A program made the translations under genes and the position numbers. The notes below the pieces were generated by a model, which saw only the letters and a list, made by a program, of their open reading frames with translations, did not search any database and was not told the origin of the DNA. From Phycisphaeraceae bacterium (lineage in GTDB: Bacteria; Planctomycetota; Phycisphaerae; Phycisphaerales; UBA1924): a DNA stretch of 64,000 bases. How positions within the stretch are numbered: the stretch's first letter is position 1; each line of letters starts with the position of its first letter. Shown piece after piece: positions 54,866 to 63,779 of this stretch. The stretch is taken from contig JAHBXG010000013.1 in assembly GCA_019636565.1 (NCBI GenBank), forward strand, positions 28,896-92,895, given 5' to 3'.

Positions 54866-55999
54866 TCACCACGTGCCCGTCGCGGCACTGGTATCGACTT
54901 CGTTCTCTATGACGTTCGGATTCGGCAACTTGCCGACCATGCTCGAAAGCCGCGGCACATCCCACCCGTAAAGCCCGCCCCGCGTCCACCGATACCAGCC
55001 CGCGGCGTACGTCGCGCTCTTCGCATCGTTGCCGAGCGCACCGAACACGTCGGCCTGCTTCGTGTGCGCAAACCGCGTCGTCATGCTGTTGCGGGTCGTC
55101 TTCGACTTGGCGAACCAGCCGGGATTGGTCGAGTCGGTTCGGTAGTAGCGGACCGATCCGTCGTGAAAAAGCAAATCCTGACCGGCGGTCGGATCGGCGT
55201 AGTAGCGGGTCTGTCCGTTGTGGCGTGCGTAGTCGTCGGAAAGGAAGACTTTGTTCGAGGGGAATTTCACGTCCGTCGCGAGTTTGGAGCCGAACGCGTC
55301 GCGGATGGTCGAGTCACCATCAATATTCCATAAATCGGCATTCTCGGCTATCTGCCACGGCATGGGCGCCCACTGCATCGCTCCTTGCGGATTCGTGGCT
55401 CGGTATGTTCGACTGGGGCTCCACTGATAAGCATCCCAGCGATAAGAGCTTGAGAAGACCGCGCGCCATGTGGTGCTCGAACCGTCGCCGCCGTTGGTGG
55501 GATACGGCTTGTAAATGCCGTCCAGGAAACTCTGACGCGTCCAGTCTTCCGGGCAGACCATAAAACTCGTCGGAACCGGCACGTTGCCGCTCGTCAGCGG
55601 AACATTCAAATAGTCGAGCAATGCGGCGTGCGCATTGAGAATCTGCGACATCCAGTTCAACGGAACGGGAGCCTGCTGCGGCGTGAGATTGGCAAGACGC
55701 CGGTAAATCCCCACGGCCTGATACGCCTGCGCCTCCGAGTCCGAAGCGAAGTACTGAACGCCGGGCACCATCGGATTCAGCATCCCTGCCTTCCAGTCTA
55801 GAGCCCACATCCTGCCCGCGTGGTCGTTGACGTAGTTGGCGCTGGTTGCCGCGATGAACTTGTAGTTCCCGATGCATACCTGCCGACCCGAATCCATCCG
55901 CACCTGAGAAAGCGCGGGCACCGCGATCGCGCCGAGCAGCGCCGCCGCCGCCGTCGCAAACACAACATCACGCAGTGCAAAGCCGGATGAACTCTTCAT
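54866..55999 (-). CDS. Pseudopilin-like protein, tandem paralogue
   Basis: 377 residues. N-terminus MKSSSGFALRDVVFATAAAALLGAIAVPALSQVRMDSGRQ keeps the Gly-Phe cleavage-like site and long hydrophobic helix of prepilins, but the normal Glu at +5 is Asp (GFALRD). Shared blocks with the next gene: VRMDSGRQ, WALDWKAGM, VCPEDWTRQ, FPSNKVFLSDDYARHNG, YRTDSTNPGW, WYRWTRGGLYGWDVPRLSSMVGKLPN and VIENEVDTS at the C-terminus. These are DUF1559-like planctomycete surface proteins. The role is unknown. It follows the paralogue by 276 bp, consistent with tandem duplication. Confidence 0.75.
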   Translation of the reverse strand: MKSSSGFALRDVVFATAAAALLGAIAVPALSQVRMDSGRQVCIGNYKFIAATSANYVNDHAGRMWALDWKAGMLNPMVPGVQYFASDSEAQAYQAVGIYRRLANLTPQQAPVPLNWMSQILNAHAALLDYLNVPLTSGNVPVPTSFMVCPEDWTRQSFLDGIYKPYPTNGGDGSSTTWRAVFSSSYRWDAYQWSPSRTYRATNPQGAMQWAPMPWQIAENADLWNIDGDSTIRDAFGSKLATDVKFPSNKVFLSDDYARHNGQTRYYADPTAGQDLLFHDGSVRYYRTDSTNPGWFAKSKTTRNSMTTRFAHTKQADVFGALGNDAKSATYAAGWYRWTRGGLYGWDVPRLSSMVGKLPNPNVIENEVDTSAATGTW

Positions 56000-56275
56000 A
56001 CACGATACCCCTGGCCCACGAATTCGAAACTCGACCCGCCGCAATCCCGTTCGAGCCGACGCGCGAAAATGGTTCCGCAAACTCTCTTCGCCGCACAACA
56101 TTACCGCGAACACTTCGCGAGTTCTTGGCACGCGTCCGTGCGAGAAGCTCCGTCGAGCCGCTGCCGTTGTGATCGTGGCGAGGCCGCCTCAAAAAGCTCA
56201 AAGCGTCATAACCCGGCTCAGACCTTGGAGCAATTCGGAAGATTTGGAGGTAATTTGTCAGAGATCCCGAGGGAA

Positions 56276-57394
56276 TCACCAGGCACCCGTCGCCGGGCTC
56301 GTGTCCACTTCGTTTTCAATGATGCTCGAATTAGGCAACTTGCCCACCATGCTTGAAAGCCGCGGCACGTCCCAGCCGTAGAGCCCGCCCCGCGTCCAGC
56401 GATACCAGCCAGCCCGGAAATTGGCCTGAGAAACTCCGTTGTCCAGCCCGCCCCAGATGTTCGCATACTTCCAGAACTGGAACCTGCTTGTCATGTTGCC
56501 TCGGATAGTCGAATGGGACGCATCCCAGCCGGGATTAGTGCTGTCTGTCCGGTAGTAGCGAAGCGAACCGTCGTAGAAGAGCAGGTCTTGGCCGGCCGAC
56601 TGATAGGCAAAGTAACGCGGCTTTCCGTTGTGCCTGGCATACTCATCAAACAGGAAGACCTTGTTCGAAGGGAATCGGACTTCCGATTCCTGCTTCGGCC
56701 CGTGCACATTGGGTGCATCCAGATAGCCGTCGTAGCTCCAATTTGAGTCGTTCGAGGAGGTTTGGTATAACACCGGCGAACGCACAAACGGACCGCCCGG
56801 AAAACCGGAGTACTGAGGCACCATGGTCTGTCTGCTCACTCCCCAATGGGAAGTGCCGAGCGTGTACGAACTCGAGTAGCGCGCCCGCCAACTGGATGAG
56901 GATCCATCGCCACCGGACGAGCTAAGTATCGAGAAGTCCCCCTCAAGGAACGGTTGCCGCACCCAATCTTCCGGGCAAACCAGGTAACTCGCCGGAATCG
57001 GCATATTGACGTAATCCATAAGCGCTGTAAGCGAGTAGGAGATCGGGCTGATCCAACCGAACGGAGTGGGATACGAAGTGGGCGAAAGGTTCGCAAGCCG
57101 TCGAAGGATCGTTGCCGCCTGATCGGCTTGCGCTTGAATGTCCGTCGAGTAACTCTGGTTCGGATTCACCGGGCTATACATGCCCTTCTTCCAGTTAAGC
57201 GCCCACATATACCCCGAGTAGTCATAGGTATAGCTTCCGCTCGCCTGCGCAATAAACCGGTAGTTCCCGTTGCACGCCTGGCGTCCCGAATCCATCCGCA
57301 CCTGCGACAGCGTGGGCACCGCCAGCGCACCCAGCGTCCCCAGGACGATCACGCCGACAAGCACATCCCGAATCGCAAAGCCCGCGCGCTCCAT
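56276..57394 (-). CDS. Pseudopilin-like protein, tandem paralogue
   Basis: 372 residues; GGGAGGAG lies 6 nt before ATG 57394. N-terminus MERAGFAIRDVLVGVIVLGTLGALAVPTLSQVRMDSGRQACNGNYRF: same prepilin-like helix, with Asp (GFAIRD) instead of Glu at +5. Blocks shared with 54866: VCPEDWVRQPFL, FPSNKVFLFDEYARHNG, YYRTDSTNPGWD, TRGGLYGWDVPRLSSMVGKLPN, ENEVDTS. The middle part differs (SSSGGDGSSSSWRARYSSSY). The C-terminus ATGAW/ATGTW is conserved. Whether prepilin peptidase accepts them is an open point. Confidence 0.76.
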   Translation of the reverse strand: MERAGFAIRDVLVGVIVLGTLGALAVPTLSQVRMDSGRQACNGNYRFIAQASGSYTYDYSGYMWALNWKKGMYSPVNPNQSYSTDIQAQADQAATILRRLANLSPTSYPTPFGWISPISYSLTALMDYVNMPIPASYLVCPEDWVRQPFLEGDFSILSSSGGDGSSSSWRARYSSSYTLGTSHWGVSRQTMVPQYSGFPGGPFVRSPVLYQTSSNDSNWSYDGYLDAPNVHGPKQESEVRFPSNKVFLFDEYARHNGKPRYFAYQSAGQDLLFYDGSLRYYRTDSTNPGWDASHSTIRGNMTSRFQFWKYANIWGGLDNGVSQANFRAGWYRWTRGGLYGWDVPRLSSMVGKLPNSSIIENEVDTSPATGAW

Positions 57395-57485
57395 AGACCG
57401 CTCCTCCCAGCGCGGGACTTCCCGCGCGAGCGACATGCTACCAGATCAGCCCCTACCGGCAAAGGGCGATAACTGTGGCCAAAGC

Positions 57486-57908
57486 TCAATGCAACTGGGC
57501 GCTTCCAAGCAATCCATAGATCAGCACGCCCAGCACGATCACCGTCACAATCACATACAACCAGTCCCACCGGGCCAGAAATGCGACAAGTGTGAAAAAC
57601 ACGCGGGCCACCGGCGTCAGGATCAGCAGCACCACGCCCAGTTGCATCAGGGCCGAGCCCTTTAACTGCACCGCCTCACGAAACACGGAAAACACGCTCC
57701 CGTGCGCCGACGGCTCGAACGCGCTGAAGTTCAGCTTCGACGCCGAATCCTCCCACAAAAACACCGCGCCGCCGATGCACAGCACGACCGCCGAGAGCGC
57801 GGTCCCCGCCGTCAAGAGCGTCGCGAGCTTCGACTCGAGATCGCCTTTGTGGACCGGCGCGCCGGCGTCCGTCGGCTTCTCGCCTCCCTCTCGAGCGGAG
57901 TTGTTCAT
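57486..57908 (-). CDS. DUF1634-domain membrane protein
   Basis: 140 residues. Three transmembrane helices: TAGTALSAVVLCIGGAVFLW, LMQLGVVLLILTPVARVFF and WLYVIVTVIVLGVLIYGLLG, matching DUF1634. ATG 57908 gives a short polar N-terminus; GTG 57920 is an alternative. DUF1634 genes usually sit next to TauE/SafE permeases, as here (57928-58764, same strand, 19 nt upstream), so a shared anion-export role is likely. Confidence 0.83.
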   Translation of the reverse strand: MNNSAREGGEKPTDAGAPVHKGDLESKLATLLTAGTALSAVVLCIGGAVFLWEDSASKLNFSAFEPSAHGSVFSVFREAVQLKGSALMQLGVVLLILTPVARVFFTLVAFLARWDWLYVIVTVIVLGVLIYGLLGSAQLH

Positions 57909-57927
57909 CTCTTCTATCACGGTTCTT

Positions 57928-58764
57928 CTACAGTGAATTGCTCAACACCCGCCTCAACAACTCGATCCCCGCAAACACCACAACCCCCGCAAAGACATAC
58001 CGAAGCGCCTTGGTTTGAATATGGGGCAGCACCCGCGCTCCAGCCAGCGAACCGATCAGCGCGCCAAGCGCCACCGGCGCCGCGATCGCGGGCTGGATCT
58101 GTCCGCGCTGCAGATACACCCCGGCGCTCGCCGCGGCCGTCACGCCGATCATGAAGTTGCTCGTCGTCGTGCTCACCTTGAACGGCAGACGCATCATCCG
58201 GTCCATCGCGAAGACCTTCACGATGCCGCTCCCGATCCCAACAAGGGCACTGAGTAGCCCCGCGAAAAACATGATCACGCCCCCCGCCGGCACGTGGTGC
58301 ACTCGGTAGGCAACCATCCCCTCTTTCGTCGGGTACGACGAGTCCAGCCGGAATTTCCGCGAGATCGCGTCGGGCTCCGTGTCCGGGGGCAGAGGCTTGG
58401 GAGGCCGAAGCGTCGAGTACGCGCTCCAGAACAGCGCCACCACAAAGATGCTCGCGATCGCGTTCTTGCTCACCATGGCTGCGACGATCGCGCCGACAAT
58501 CGCGCCCGTGACCGTCGCAACTTCGAGCAGGATCCCCACGCGAATATTCGTATATCCCTCGCGGACATACGCCGCGGCGGCGCCCGAACTCGTCGCGATC
58601 ACCGCTACCAGCGACGCACCAACGGCGAAGCGGAGATCAACGCCAAACAGCAGCACCAGAATCGGAACAATGACCACCCCTCCCCCGAGGCCGGTCAGCG
58701 CCCCCAGAAATCCGGCGCCGAGCGAAGCGGCTACGAGCAACAGAATAAACGGCAGTGCGGTCAC
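57928..58764 (-). CDS. TauE/SafE-family sulfite exporter
   Basis: 278 residues from GTG 58764. Eight transmembrane helices arranged in two halves, beginning LLLVAASLGAGFLGALTGLGGGVVIVPILVLLFG with the family's GLGGG turn and SAYSTLRPP; second half VIMFFAGLLSALVGIGSGIVKVFAM (VGIGSG). Members export sulfite, sulfoacetate or related anions. Operon with the DUF1634 gene. Substrate unknown. Confidence 0.88.
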   Translation of the reverse strand: MTALPFILLLVAASLGAGFLGALTGLGGGVVIVPILVLLFGVDLRFAVGASLVAVIATSSGAAAAYVREGYTNIRVGILLEVATVTGAIVGAIVAAMVSKNAIASIFVVALFWSAYSTLRPPKPLPPDTEPDAISRKFRLDSSYPTKEGMVAYRVHHVPAGGVIMFFAGLLSALVGIGSGIVKVFAMDRMMRLPFKVSTTTSNFMIGVTAAASAGVYLQRGQIQPAIAAPVALGALIGSLAGARVLPHIQTKALRYVFAGVVVFAGIELLRRVLSNSL

Positions 58765-58854
58765 GCCACGAGTCTAGTAGAACTCGAGCCTCCCGTTTGC
58801 AGCGTCGGTCGCATCTGCCGGTATCCTGAATGCACCCCCAGCCGCGGAGGTCCT

Positions 58855-59913
58855 ATGGATTCCTCAAGCCAGTTTTCCCGCCGTACTCTGCTCACCGCAG
58901 GTGCCGGAGCGGGCGCCGCTCTCGCCGTTCCCGGTTTGGCACAGAGCGCGGCCCGTGCCGCGATGCGCCCGCAGGAAAAGCAGGACATGAAGATCGAGCA
59001 TCGCACCTTCGGAAAAACAGGACTCTCCGTCGCCGTCCTCGGCTTCGGCGGCAGCGAGATCGGCTACGAACGCACCGATGATGCGACCGTCGCCAAACTG
59101 CTCAACGCCGCCCTCGATGCTGGTTTGAACGTCGTCGATACCGCCGAGTGCTACATCGCGTCCGAAGAGCAGATCGCCCGCGCGATCGGGCACCGTCGCA
59201 AGGACTTCCACATCTTTACGAAGGTCGGTCACTGGATCCCCGAAGGCAAGACCGAGGCCTGGGGCTGGACGAAGGAAGGCGTGCTCGCGTCGATCGATCG
59301 GAGCCTCCAGCGGCTGAAGACCGATCACGTGGAACTCGTGCAGATTCATTCCTGCGGCATCGAAGAACTCAAGCAGGGCGGTTGCGTCGAGGGACTGCAG
59401 GAAGCGCAAAAGCAGGGCAAGACGCGGTTCATCGGCTATTCGGGCGATCGGGAGGCGGCGCTGCACGCGATAAACATGGATGTGTTCGGTGCGTTGCAGA
59501 CCTCGGTGAATATCGCGGATCAGCAGTGCATCGAGTTGTTTCTGCCCCAGGCCAAGGCGAAGAACATGGGCGTCATCGCCAAGCGGCCGATCGCCAACGC
59601 CGCGTGGCGGCACGACGCGGATCCGAACAACTATGGGTCGGTGTATTGGCAGAGATTCCAGAAACTGCAGTATCCCTTCGCGACAGGAGATGCCCGCAAG
59701 ATGACAGGCCCGGACGGTCCGGTGGGGATCGCGCTGCGATTCACGCTCCAGCAGCCCGGTGTGCACGTGGCGATCGTCGGCACGAGCAAGCCCGAGCGAT
59801 GGTCGGAGAACGCGGCGCTGACGCAGGCAGGCCCACTGAAGCCCGAGCAACTCAAGGCGATCCGTGATCGATGGAAGGCCATCGCCCCCGCCGACTGGGG
59901 CGGGATGACTTGA
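58855..59913 (+). CDS. Tat-exported aldo/keto reductase
   Basis: 352 residues; GCGGAGG lies 4 nt before ATG 58855. N-terminal twin-arginine signal SQFSRRTLLTAGAGAGAALAVPGLAQSA. AKR tetrad: Asp and Tyr in VVDTAECYIASEEQ, Lys in IFTKVGHW, His in VQIHSCG. Cofactor end motif: HVAIVGTSKPERWSENAALTQ. Because it is exported folded, its NADPH must be bound before export, or it uses another donor. Paralogue by fold of the gene at 9068 but in a different compartment. Ends at the third CACAGAG element. Confidence 0.9.
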   Translation: MDSSSQFSRRTLLTAGAGAGAALAVPGLAQSAARAAMRPQEKQDMKIEHRTFGKTGLSVAVLGFGGSEIGYERTDDATVAKLLNAALDAGLNVVDTAECYIASEEQIARAIGHRRKDFHIFTKVGHWIPEGKTEAWGWTKEGVLASIDRSLQRLKTDHVELVQIHSCGIEELKQGGCVEGLQEAQKQGKTRFIGYSGDREAALHAINMDVFGALQTSVNIADQQCIELFLPQAKAKNMGVIAKRPIANAAWRHDADPNNYGSVYWQRFQKLQYPFATGDARKMTGPDGPVGIALRFTLQQPGVHVAIVGTSKPERWSENAALTQAGPLKPEQLKAIRDRWKAIAPADWGGMT

Positions 59914-60079
59914 TCTTGTCCACGGGAAGAGTTACCACAGAGGCGCAAAGACACGGAGATGAAGTGGCGAAAAGCAAGAAGCTGTGCGTCGCGTCAATCC
60001 GGCATCAGAACTTGGATCTCGATCCGAAATTCGCAGTCTGATTCTCTCTGCGTCTTTGTGACTCTGTGGTGATGTTTTC
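59914..60079. repeat. CACAGAG-type inverted-repeat element, copy 3
   Basis: Spans the whole gap between the convergent aldo/keto reductase and holA stops. Left arm about 59932-59963 (TTACCACAGAGGCGCAAAGACACGGAG) and right arm about 60041-60073, whose complement starts ATCACCACAGAGTCACAAAGACGCAGAGAG. The central part differs from the other two copies. Confidence 0.75.
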
Positions 60080-61090
60080 TCACCCCCCGCAGACTTCCGC
60101 AAACTTCAGCGCGAGGATCTCCGCCGACCGTTCCGGTTCACCCAGCCCCGTCTTCTGCCGCACATCCGCCTTCACGCAGGCATCGAGCAATTCCGCCGCG
60201 GCATTGGGATCCACCTTGCCCGCGGCACGCAGAATGATGTCCTTGCTCGGCCCCCACAACTTGAGCGAGCCGGCGAGGGCAAAGGGGTTGACCCCGGCGC
60301 GAACGCCCCTGGAGGCTCCGTGCAGTTTCCGCGCTAGATCGGTCATCGCCCAGAAAATCATGACGGTCGGTTGACGCGAGATTTGAATCAGATCGCGCAC
60401 GTGCGCCACTGCCTGCGCCGAATCGCCGTGAACGAGCGTCGACTGAATCCCCCAAACTTCCTCTTCGCGCGAGCGCCCCACGAACTGCCCGACAAGTTCG
60501 GCCGAGATGACGCCGGGCTTGTCGCCCGCGACGGCCAACTTGGCGAGTTCGCAGTCGATGCGACCGAGTTCGGTGCCGACGCGCTCCACGAGGGCCTGTG
60601 CCGCCTTGAGATCGAGTTTGGCTGCGTGGCGCTTCTCGGCCCGTTTGACGGCCCAGTTGACGGCGGTGGGCTCATCGACCTCGTCGCACGAGACGATCGT
60701 GCCCACTCCTTCGATCATGTCGTCCAGTTTGCCCTTGTGCCATTTGGTGGCGCGCAGCACCAGCGTCGCGCCCTTGCTCGGGTCCTGGGCGTATCGCTCG
60801 ACCAGCGGGCGCTTGTCGTCTTTGACGAACTGGTCGGCGTTGTCGACTACCACCATCTTGTGCTGCTGCATGAGCCCGAAACTCCGGCACTCGTCCAGCA
60901 CATCGGCGAGATTGGCGGTCTGGCCGTCGAAACTCAGCACGTCGAGGTCGCCATGCTCGGCAAGGAGTTTTTCCTTGAGCGCGAGCGTGTGCTCGCCCGC
61001 AATAAAGGCATCCGCGCCGACCAGCAGCACCACGCGGCAATCGATGCCCAAGGGCTTTCGCGGACCCGCGGCTGTTGGCTTCTTCGCCAT
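60080..61090 (-). CDS. holA: DNA polymerase III subunit delta
   Basis: 336 residues from ATG 61090. HolA features: LLVGADAFIAGEHTLALKEKLL at the N-terminus, LVLRATKWHKGKLDDMIEGVGTIVSCDEVDE in the middle, and a C-terminal helical collar domain with GREEEVWGIQSTLVHGDSAQAVAHVRDLIQ and SAEILALKFAEVCGG. It opens the sliding clamp for polymerase loading. Starts divergently with the MFS gene; the two candidate ATG codons share the CATG at 61088-61091. Confidence 0.84.
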   Translation of the reverse strand: MAKKPTAAGPRKPLGIDCRVVLLVGADAFIAGEHTLALKEKLLAEHGDLDVLSFDGQTANLADVLDECRSFGLMQQHKMVVVDNADQFVKDDKRPLVERYAQDPSKGATLVLRATKWHKGKLDDMIEGVGTIVSCDEVDEPTAVNWAVKRAEKRHAAKLDLKAAQALVERVGTELGRIDCELAKLAVAGDKPGVISAELVGQFVGRSREEEVWGIQSTLVHGDSAQAVAHVRDLIQISRQPTVMIFWAMTDLARKLHGASRGVRAGVNPFALAGSLKLWGPSKDIILRAAGKVDPNAAAELLDACVKADVRQKTGLGEPERSAEILALKFAEVCGG

Positions 61091-61124
61091 GTCTCGAAGC
61101 GTATCGCCCGCCCGGCAGCCAAAG

Positions 61125-62525
61125 ATGGCCCGGAAGCCCCGGCTTCTGCGAAACGAATCGGCCGTTCGAGCGTCGAAGCAGAACCAGTCCAGAAAGAGCC
61201 GACCCATTTCGCACGCCAAGCAAAGTCCAAAGGGCAAACTTGCCGCCATCGTGTTTTCGCACGCCGTGGTCGATTTTTTCTCGGCGCTTGTCATCCCCCT
61301 CCTGAGCGTGCTCGAAGGCCGGGCGCACATGTCCCCGGGCGAGGGCGCGATGCTCGTCGCGGCCGGGTCGCTTTCCAGCGGCGTCATCCAGCCGATTGTC
61401 GCGATCGTCGGTGACAAGCGAGACACCCGGGTGTTGGGCACCATCGGGCTGCTGGTCGCGGCGGTCGCGATCGGGCTGATCGGGTACGCAGACAGTTTCT
61501 GGAAACTCGCGGCGCTCCAGATCATCGGCTCGGCCGGAATCGGCGCGTTCCATCCGCCCGCAGCCGCAGTGATCGGGCACCTGGCCGGGAAAAACCGGGC
61601 GATCGCAGTTTCCGTCTTCTTTGCCGCGGGAATCCTGGGCGGCTCCGTCGGTTCGATCACCGCCCCGCGTTGGGCCGCATGGCTCGGGATCAAGACCTTC
61701 GTTTGGGGCATTGTCCCGGCGGTCCTGGTCGCCGTGATTCTGGCGTGGGCAACGCACGGGTCGGCGCACCGGCACGCGCACGCACACACCACGCACCGGG
61801 CTCTTCCGAAAAAGGAACGGGCCGCACGCTGGAGCGCGGTGTGGGTGCTCTACGCGGTCAACGCCATGCGATTCACGGTGAACATGGCAATGGTGCTGTT
61901 GCTGGTTCGCTGGAGCGAGTTGTACACGCTCGCCCAGCACGGTGTGCCCGGGCCGATAACTCCGACAATGAAGGCTGCACTTCTGACGCCGGAACTGCGA
62001 CTGGTCTCCAGCGGCGTGAACGGCCCGCTCCAGGCGGCGATGGGGCTCGGAATGGGGGTCTTCGGTTTGGCGATCGGCTGGCTCGTGCCGCACAACCGGG
62101 CGCGCCTCGCGATGATCGTGACGCCGTGCATCGGCGCTGCCGCCGTGATTGCGCTGCCCTACATGAGCGCGATGTGGTCGGCCTTTTTGCTCAGCGTGCT
62201 GGTCGGCGGGGCGTACGCGGGGACGATGCCCCTCTCGATCGCCGCGGCCCAGCGCCTGCTTCCCCACCGGACCACGCTCGCATCGGGTCTCATGATGGGC
62301 GGATCATGGTCCTTGGCGTTCGTCGGGCCCCTGATGGCTCAATGGATTTACGCGGGAACCAACGGAAGCCTGGCGACGGTCGGAATCGTGTTCGCAACAA
62401 TGCTGGTCGCTTCCGGATTGCTGATTCTGCTGATACCAAGGCGCCTGCTGGACCAGGGCGAGGCGGTGATGCACGCCAAGGACGCCATCGCGGTACCCGA
62501 TACGGCCGGCTTGGCGGCGGAGTGA
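61125..62525 (+). CDS. MFS transporter (Fsr-like)
   Basis: 466 residues from ATG 61125; ATG 61089 is possible. About 46 basic, polar residues precede the first helix, KLAAIVFSHAVVDFFSALVIPLLSVLEG, which carries an H-x-x-x-D-x-x-x-x-x-x-x-P motif like fosmidomycin-resistance (Fsr) efflux pumps. Twelve transmembrane segments are visible, for example IGTIGLLVAAVAIGLIGYAD and LASGLMMGGSWSLAFVGPLMAQ. The central loop is His-rich (HGSAHRHAHAHTTHR), a possible metal-binding site. Substrate unknown. Transcribed toward the tRNA gene. Confidence 0.87.
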   Translation: MARKPRLLRNESAVRASKQNQSRKSRPISHAKQSPKGKLAAIVFSHAVVDFFSALVIPLLSVLEGRAHMSPGEGAMLVAAGSLSSGVIQPIVAIVGDKRDTRVLGTIGLLVAAVAIGLIGYADSFWKLAALQIIGSAGIGAFHPPAAAVIGHLAGKNRAIAVSVFFAAGILGGSVGSITAPRWAAWLGIKTFVWGIVPAVLVAVILAWATHGSAHRHAHAHTTHRALPKKERAARWSAVWVLYAVNAMRFTVNMAMVLLLVRWSELYTLAQHGVPGPITPTMKAALLTPELRLVSSGVNGPLQAAMGLGMGVFGLAIGWLVPHNRARLAMIVTPCIGAAAVIALPYMSAMWSAFLLSVLVGGAYAGTMPLSIAAAQRLLPHRTTLASGLMMGGSWSLAFVGPLMAQWIYAGTNGSLATVGIVFATMLVASGLLILLIPRRLLDQGEAVMHAKDAIAVPDTAGLAAE

Positions 62526-62551
62526 CGCGGCGACTTTGGGCAGGTATACTC

Positions 62552-62586
62552 GCGGCCCGGGATCGCCCGGGGGTCCGGGCCGCTTT
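62552..62586 (+). terminator. GC-rich hairpin between the MFS gene and tRNA-Ile
   Basis: Perfect 9-bp stem GCGGCCCGG / CCGGGCCGC around a 14-nt loop, followed by only three T residues. It begins 27 nt after the MFS stop. It may terminate that gene, but the short T run makes this uncertain. Confidence 0.55.
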
Positions 62587-62608
62587 CGGGTTCGGACGGT
62601 AAAAGTTC

Positions 62609-62682
62609 GGGATTGTAGCTCAGCTGGCTAGAGCGCACCCCTGATAAGGGTGAGGTCGGTGGTTCGAGTCCACTCAGTCCCA
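62609..62682 (+). tRNA. tRNA-Ile (GAT anticodon)
   Basis: 74-nt gene. Acceptor GGGATTG pairs with CAGTCCC, D-stem GCTC/GAGC, anticodon stem CACCC/GGGTG around CTGATAA, T-stem GGTGG/CCACT with loop TTCGAGT. Anticodon GAT reads ATC/ATT codons. The 3' CCA is not encoded and must be added after transcription. It is not part of an rRNA operon here, although tRNA-Ile(GAT) often is. Confidence 0.97.
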
Positions 62683-62829
62683 TTTTGGCGCTTCGGCGTC
62701 GGATGATTCGGACGAAGGGGCGGCCCGCAAGGACGCCCCTGCTTTGTTTGGATCCCCCGGTGCAACCGCCGGTGGAAGAATCAAGCGTCGTGCCGCCGGA
62801 CATTCTGTCGGCGGACGCGGGAGTGCATC

Positions 62830-63138
62830 ATGCGGATCGACGTCATCGGACGCAACCTGGAAATCACCAAGGCGATCAAGGATCACGCCGAGTCCAAGTC
62901 TGAAAAACTGCACAAGTTTTACGACGGGGTGCAATCGGTGCGGTTCACGATCTCCAAGATCGATCACCATCACAAGGGATCGTTCGACGTGGAACTGGTC
63001 GTGGATGTCGAGAAGCACGACGACTTTGTCAGCCACTGCAAGTCGGAAGACGTGTACGGCGCGATCGACGAGGTCGTCCGCACAGGGTCGCGTCAGCTCG
63101 CGGAATTCAAGGAAAAGTTGAAAATGGAGAAGCGGTAA
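62830..63138 (+). CDS. hpf: Ribosome hibernation-promoting factor
   Basis: 102 residues, the short HPF/YfiA type. Family start MRIDVIGRNLEITKAIKDHAESKSEKLHKFY, then KIDHHHKGSFDVELVVDV and ARGS-type end SEDVYGAIDEVVRTGSRQLAEFKEKL. It binds the ribosome in stationary phase and inhibits translation. CGGGAG lies about 7-8 nt upstream. In proteobacteria hpf lies with rpoN, ptsN, rapZ and npr; here hpf, ptsN and ptsH are together, but no rpoN is in view. Confidence 0.93.
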   Translation: MRIDVIGRNLEITKAIKDHAESKSEKLHKFYDGVQSVRFTISKIDHHHKGSFDVELVVDVEKHDDFVSHCKSEDVYGAIDEVVRTGSRQLAEFKEKLKMEKR

Positions 63139-63240
63139 GACCCGGATCCGGTCCGGGAGCGTCCGGCCTGCGTGCGCGGCCGCCTCCTTCCATGTAACAT
63201 CCGCAACGGGACCTTATCGGCGGAAACAGGAGTGTCGCGC

Positions 63241-63720
63241 GTGCTCAAGTTCGCACAACTCATCGGTACCGGAGCAATCGTTCCGCAATTGCGCTCCACC
63301 CAGCGCGACGAGACTATCGCGGAGCTGATCGACGCCGTCGTTGCGTCCGGAGCGGTTTCTCCCAAGATACGCGACGAATTGATGCTCAAGGTTCTGGAGC
63401 GCGAACGCAAGGGCTCCACGGGTTTCGGCCGGGGCGTGGCCGTCCCCCATGTCAAGCACAAGGCCATCGCCAAGATGACCGCCGCGATCGGGCTTTCGCA
63501 GCGCGGCATCGACTTCAACGCCCTCGACAAGCAGCCGGTGCACTCGGTGGTGCTGCTGATCAGCCCGGAAGACAAGCCCGAAGAACATCTCCAGGCGATG
63601 GAAGTCATCTTCAAAAACCTCTCGAAGGAGACCTTCCGCCGCCTGCTTCGTCAGGCCGGCAGCGTCGAAGACGTGCGCCAGCTGCTCACCGATGCCGACA
63701 ACCAGCAACTTCCCGCCTGA
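63241..63720 (+). CDS. ptsN: PTS EIIA(Ntr)-type regulator
   Basis: 159 residues from GTG 63241, with AGGAG at 63228-63232 eight nt before. EIIA(Ntr) core: VLERERKGSTGFGRGVAVPHVKHKA (catalytic His in AVPHV) and HSVVLLISPEDKPEEHLQAMEVIFKNL. The phosphorylated His accepts phosphate from HPr-type NPr. GTG 63232 would overlap the ribosome-binding site, so 63241 fits best. Linked to hpf and ptsH, so probably one regulatory operon. Confidence 0.92.
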   Translation: MLKFAQLIGTGAIVPQLRSTQRDETIAELIDAVVASGAVSPKIRDELMLKVLERERKGSTGFGRGVAVPHVKHKAIAKMTAAIGLSQRGIDFNALDKQPVHSVVLLISPEDKPEEHLQAMEVIFKNLSKETFRRLLRQAGSVEDVRQLLTDADNQQLPA

Positions 63721-63779
63721 CGGCCGATCCCGCCCACGCCGGGTTCAAACGCCTTCTCGCCGCTTCCGGTCTCCTTCTC

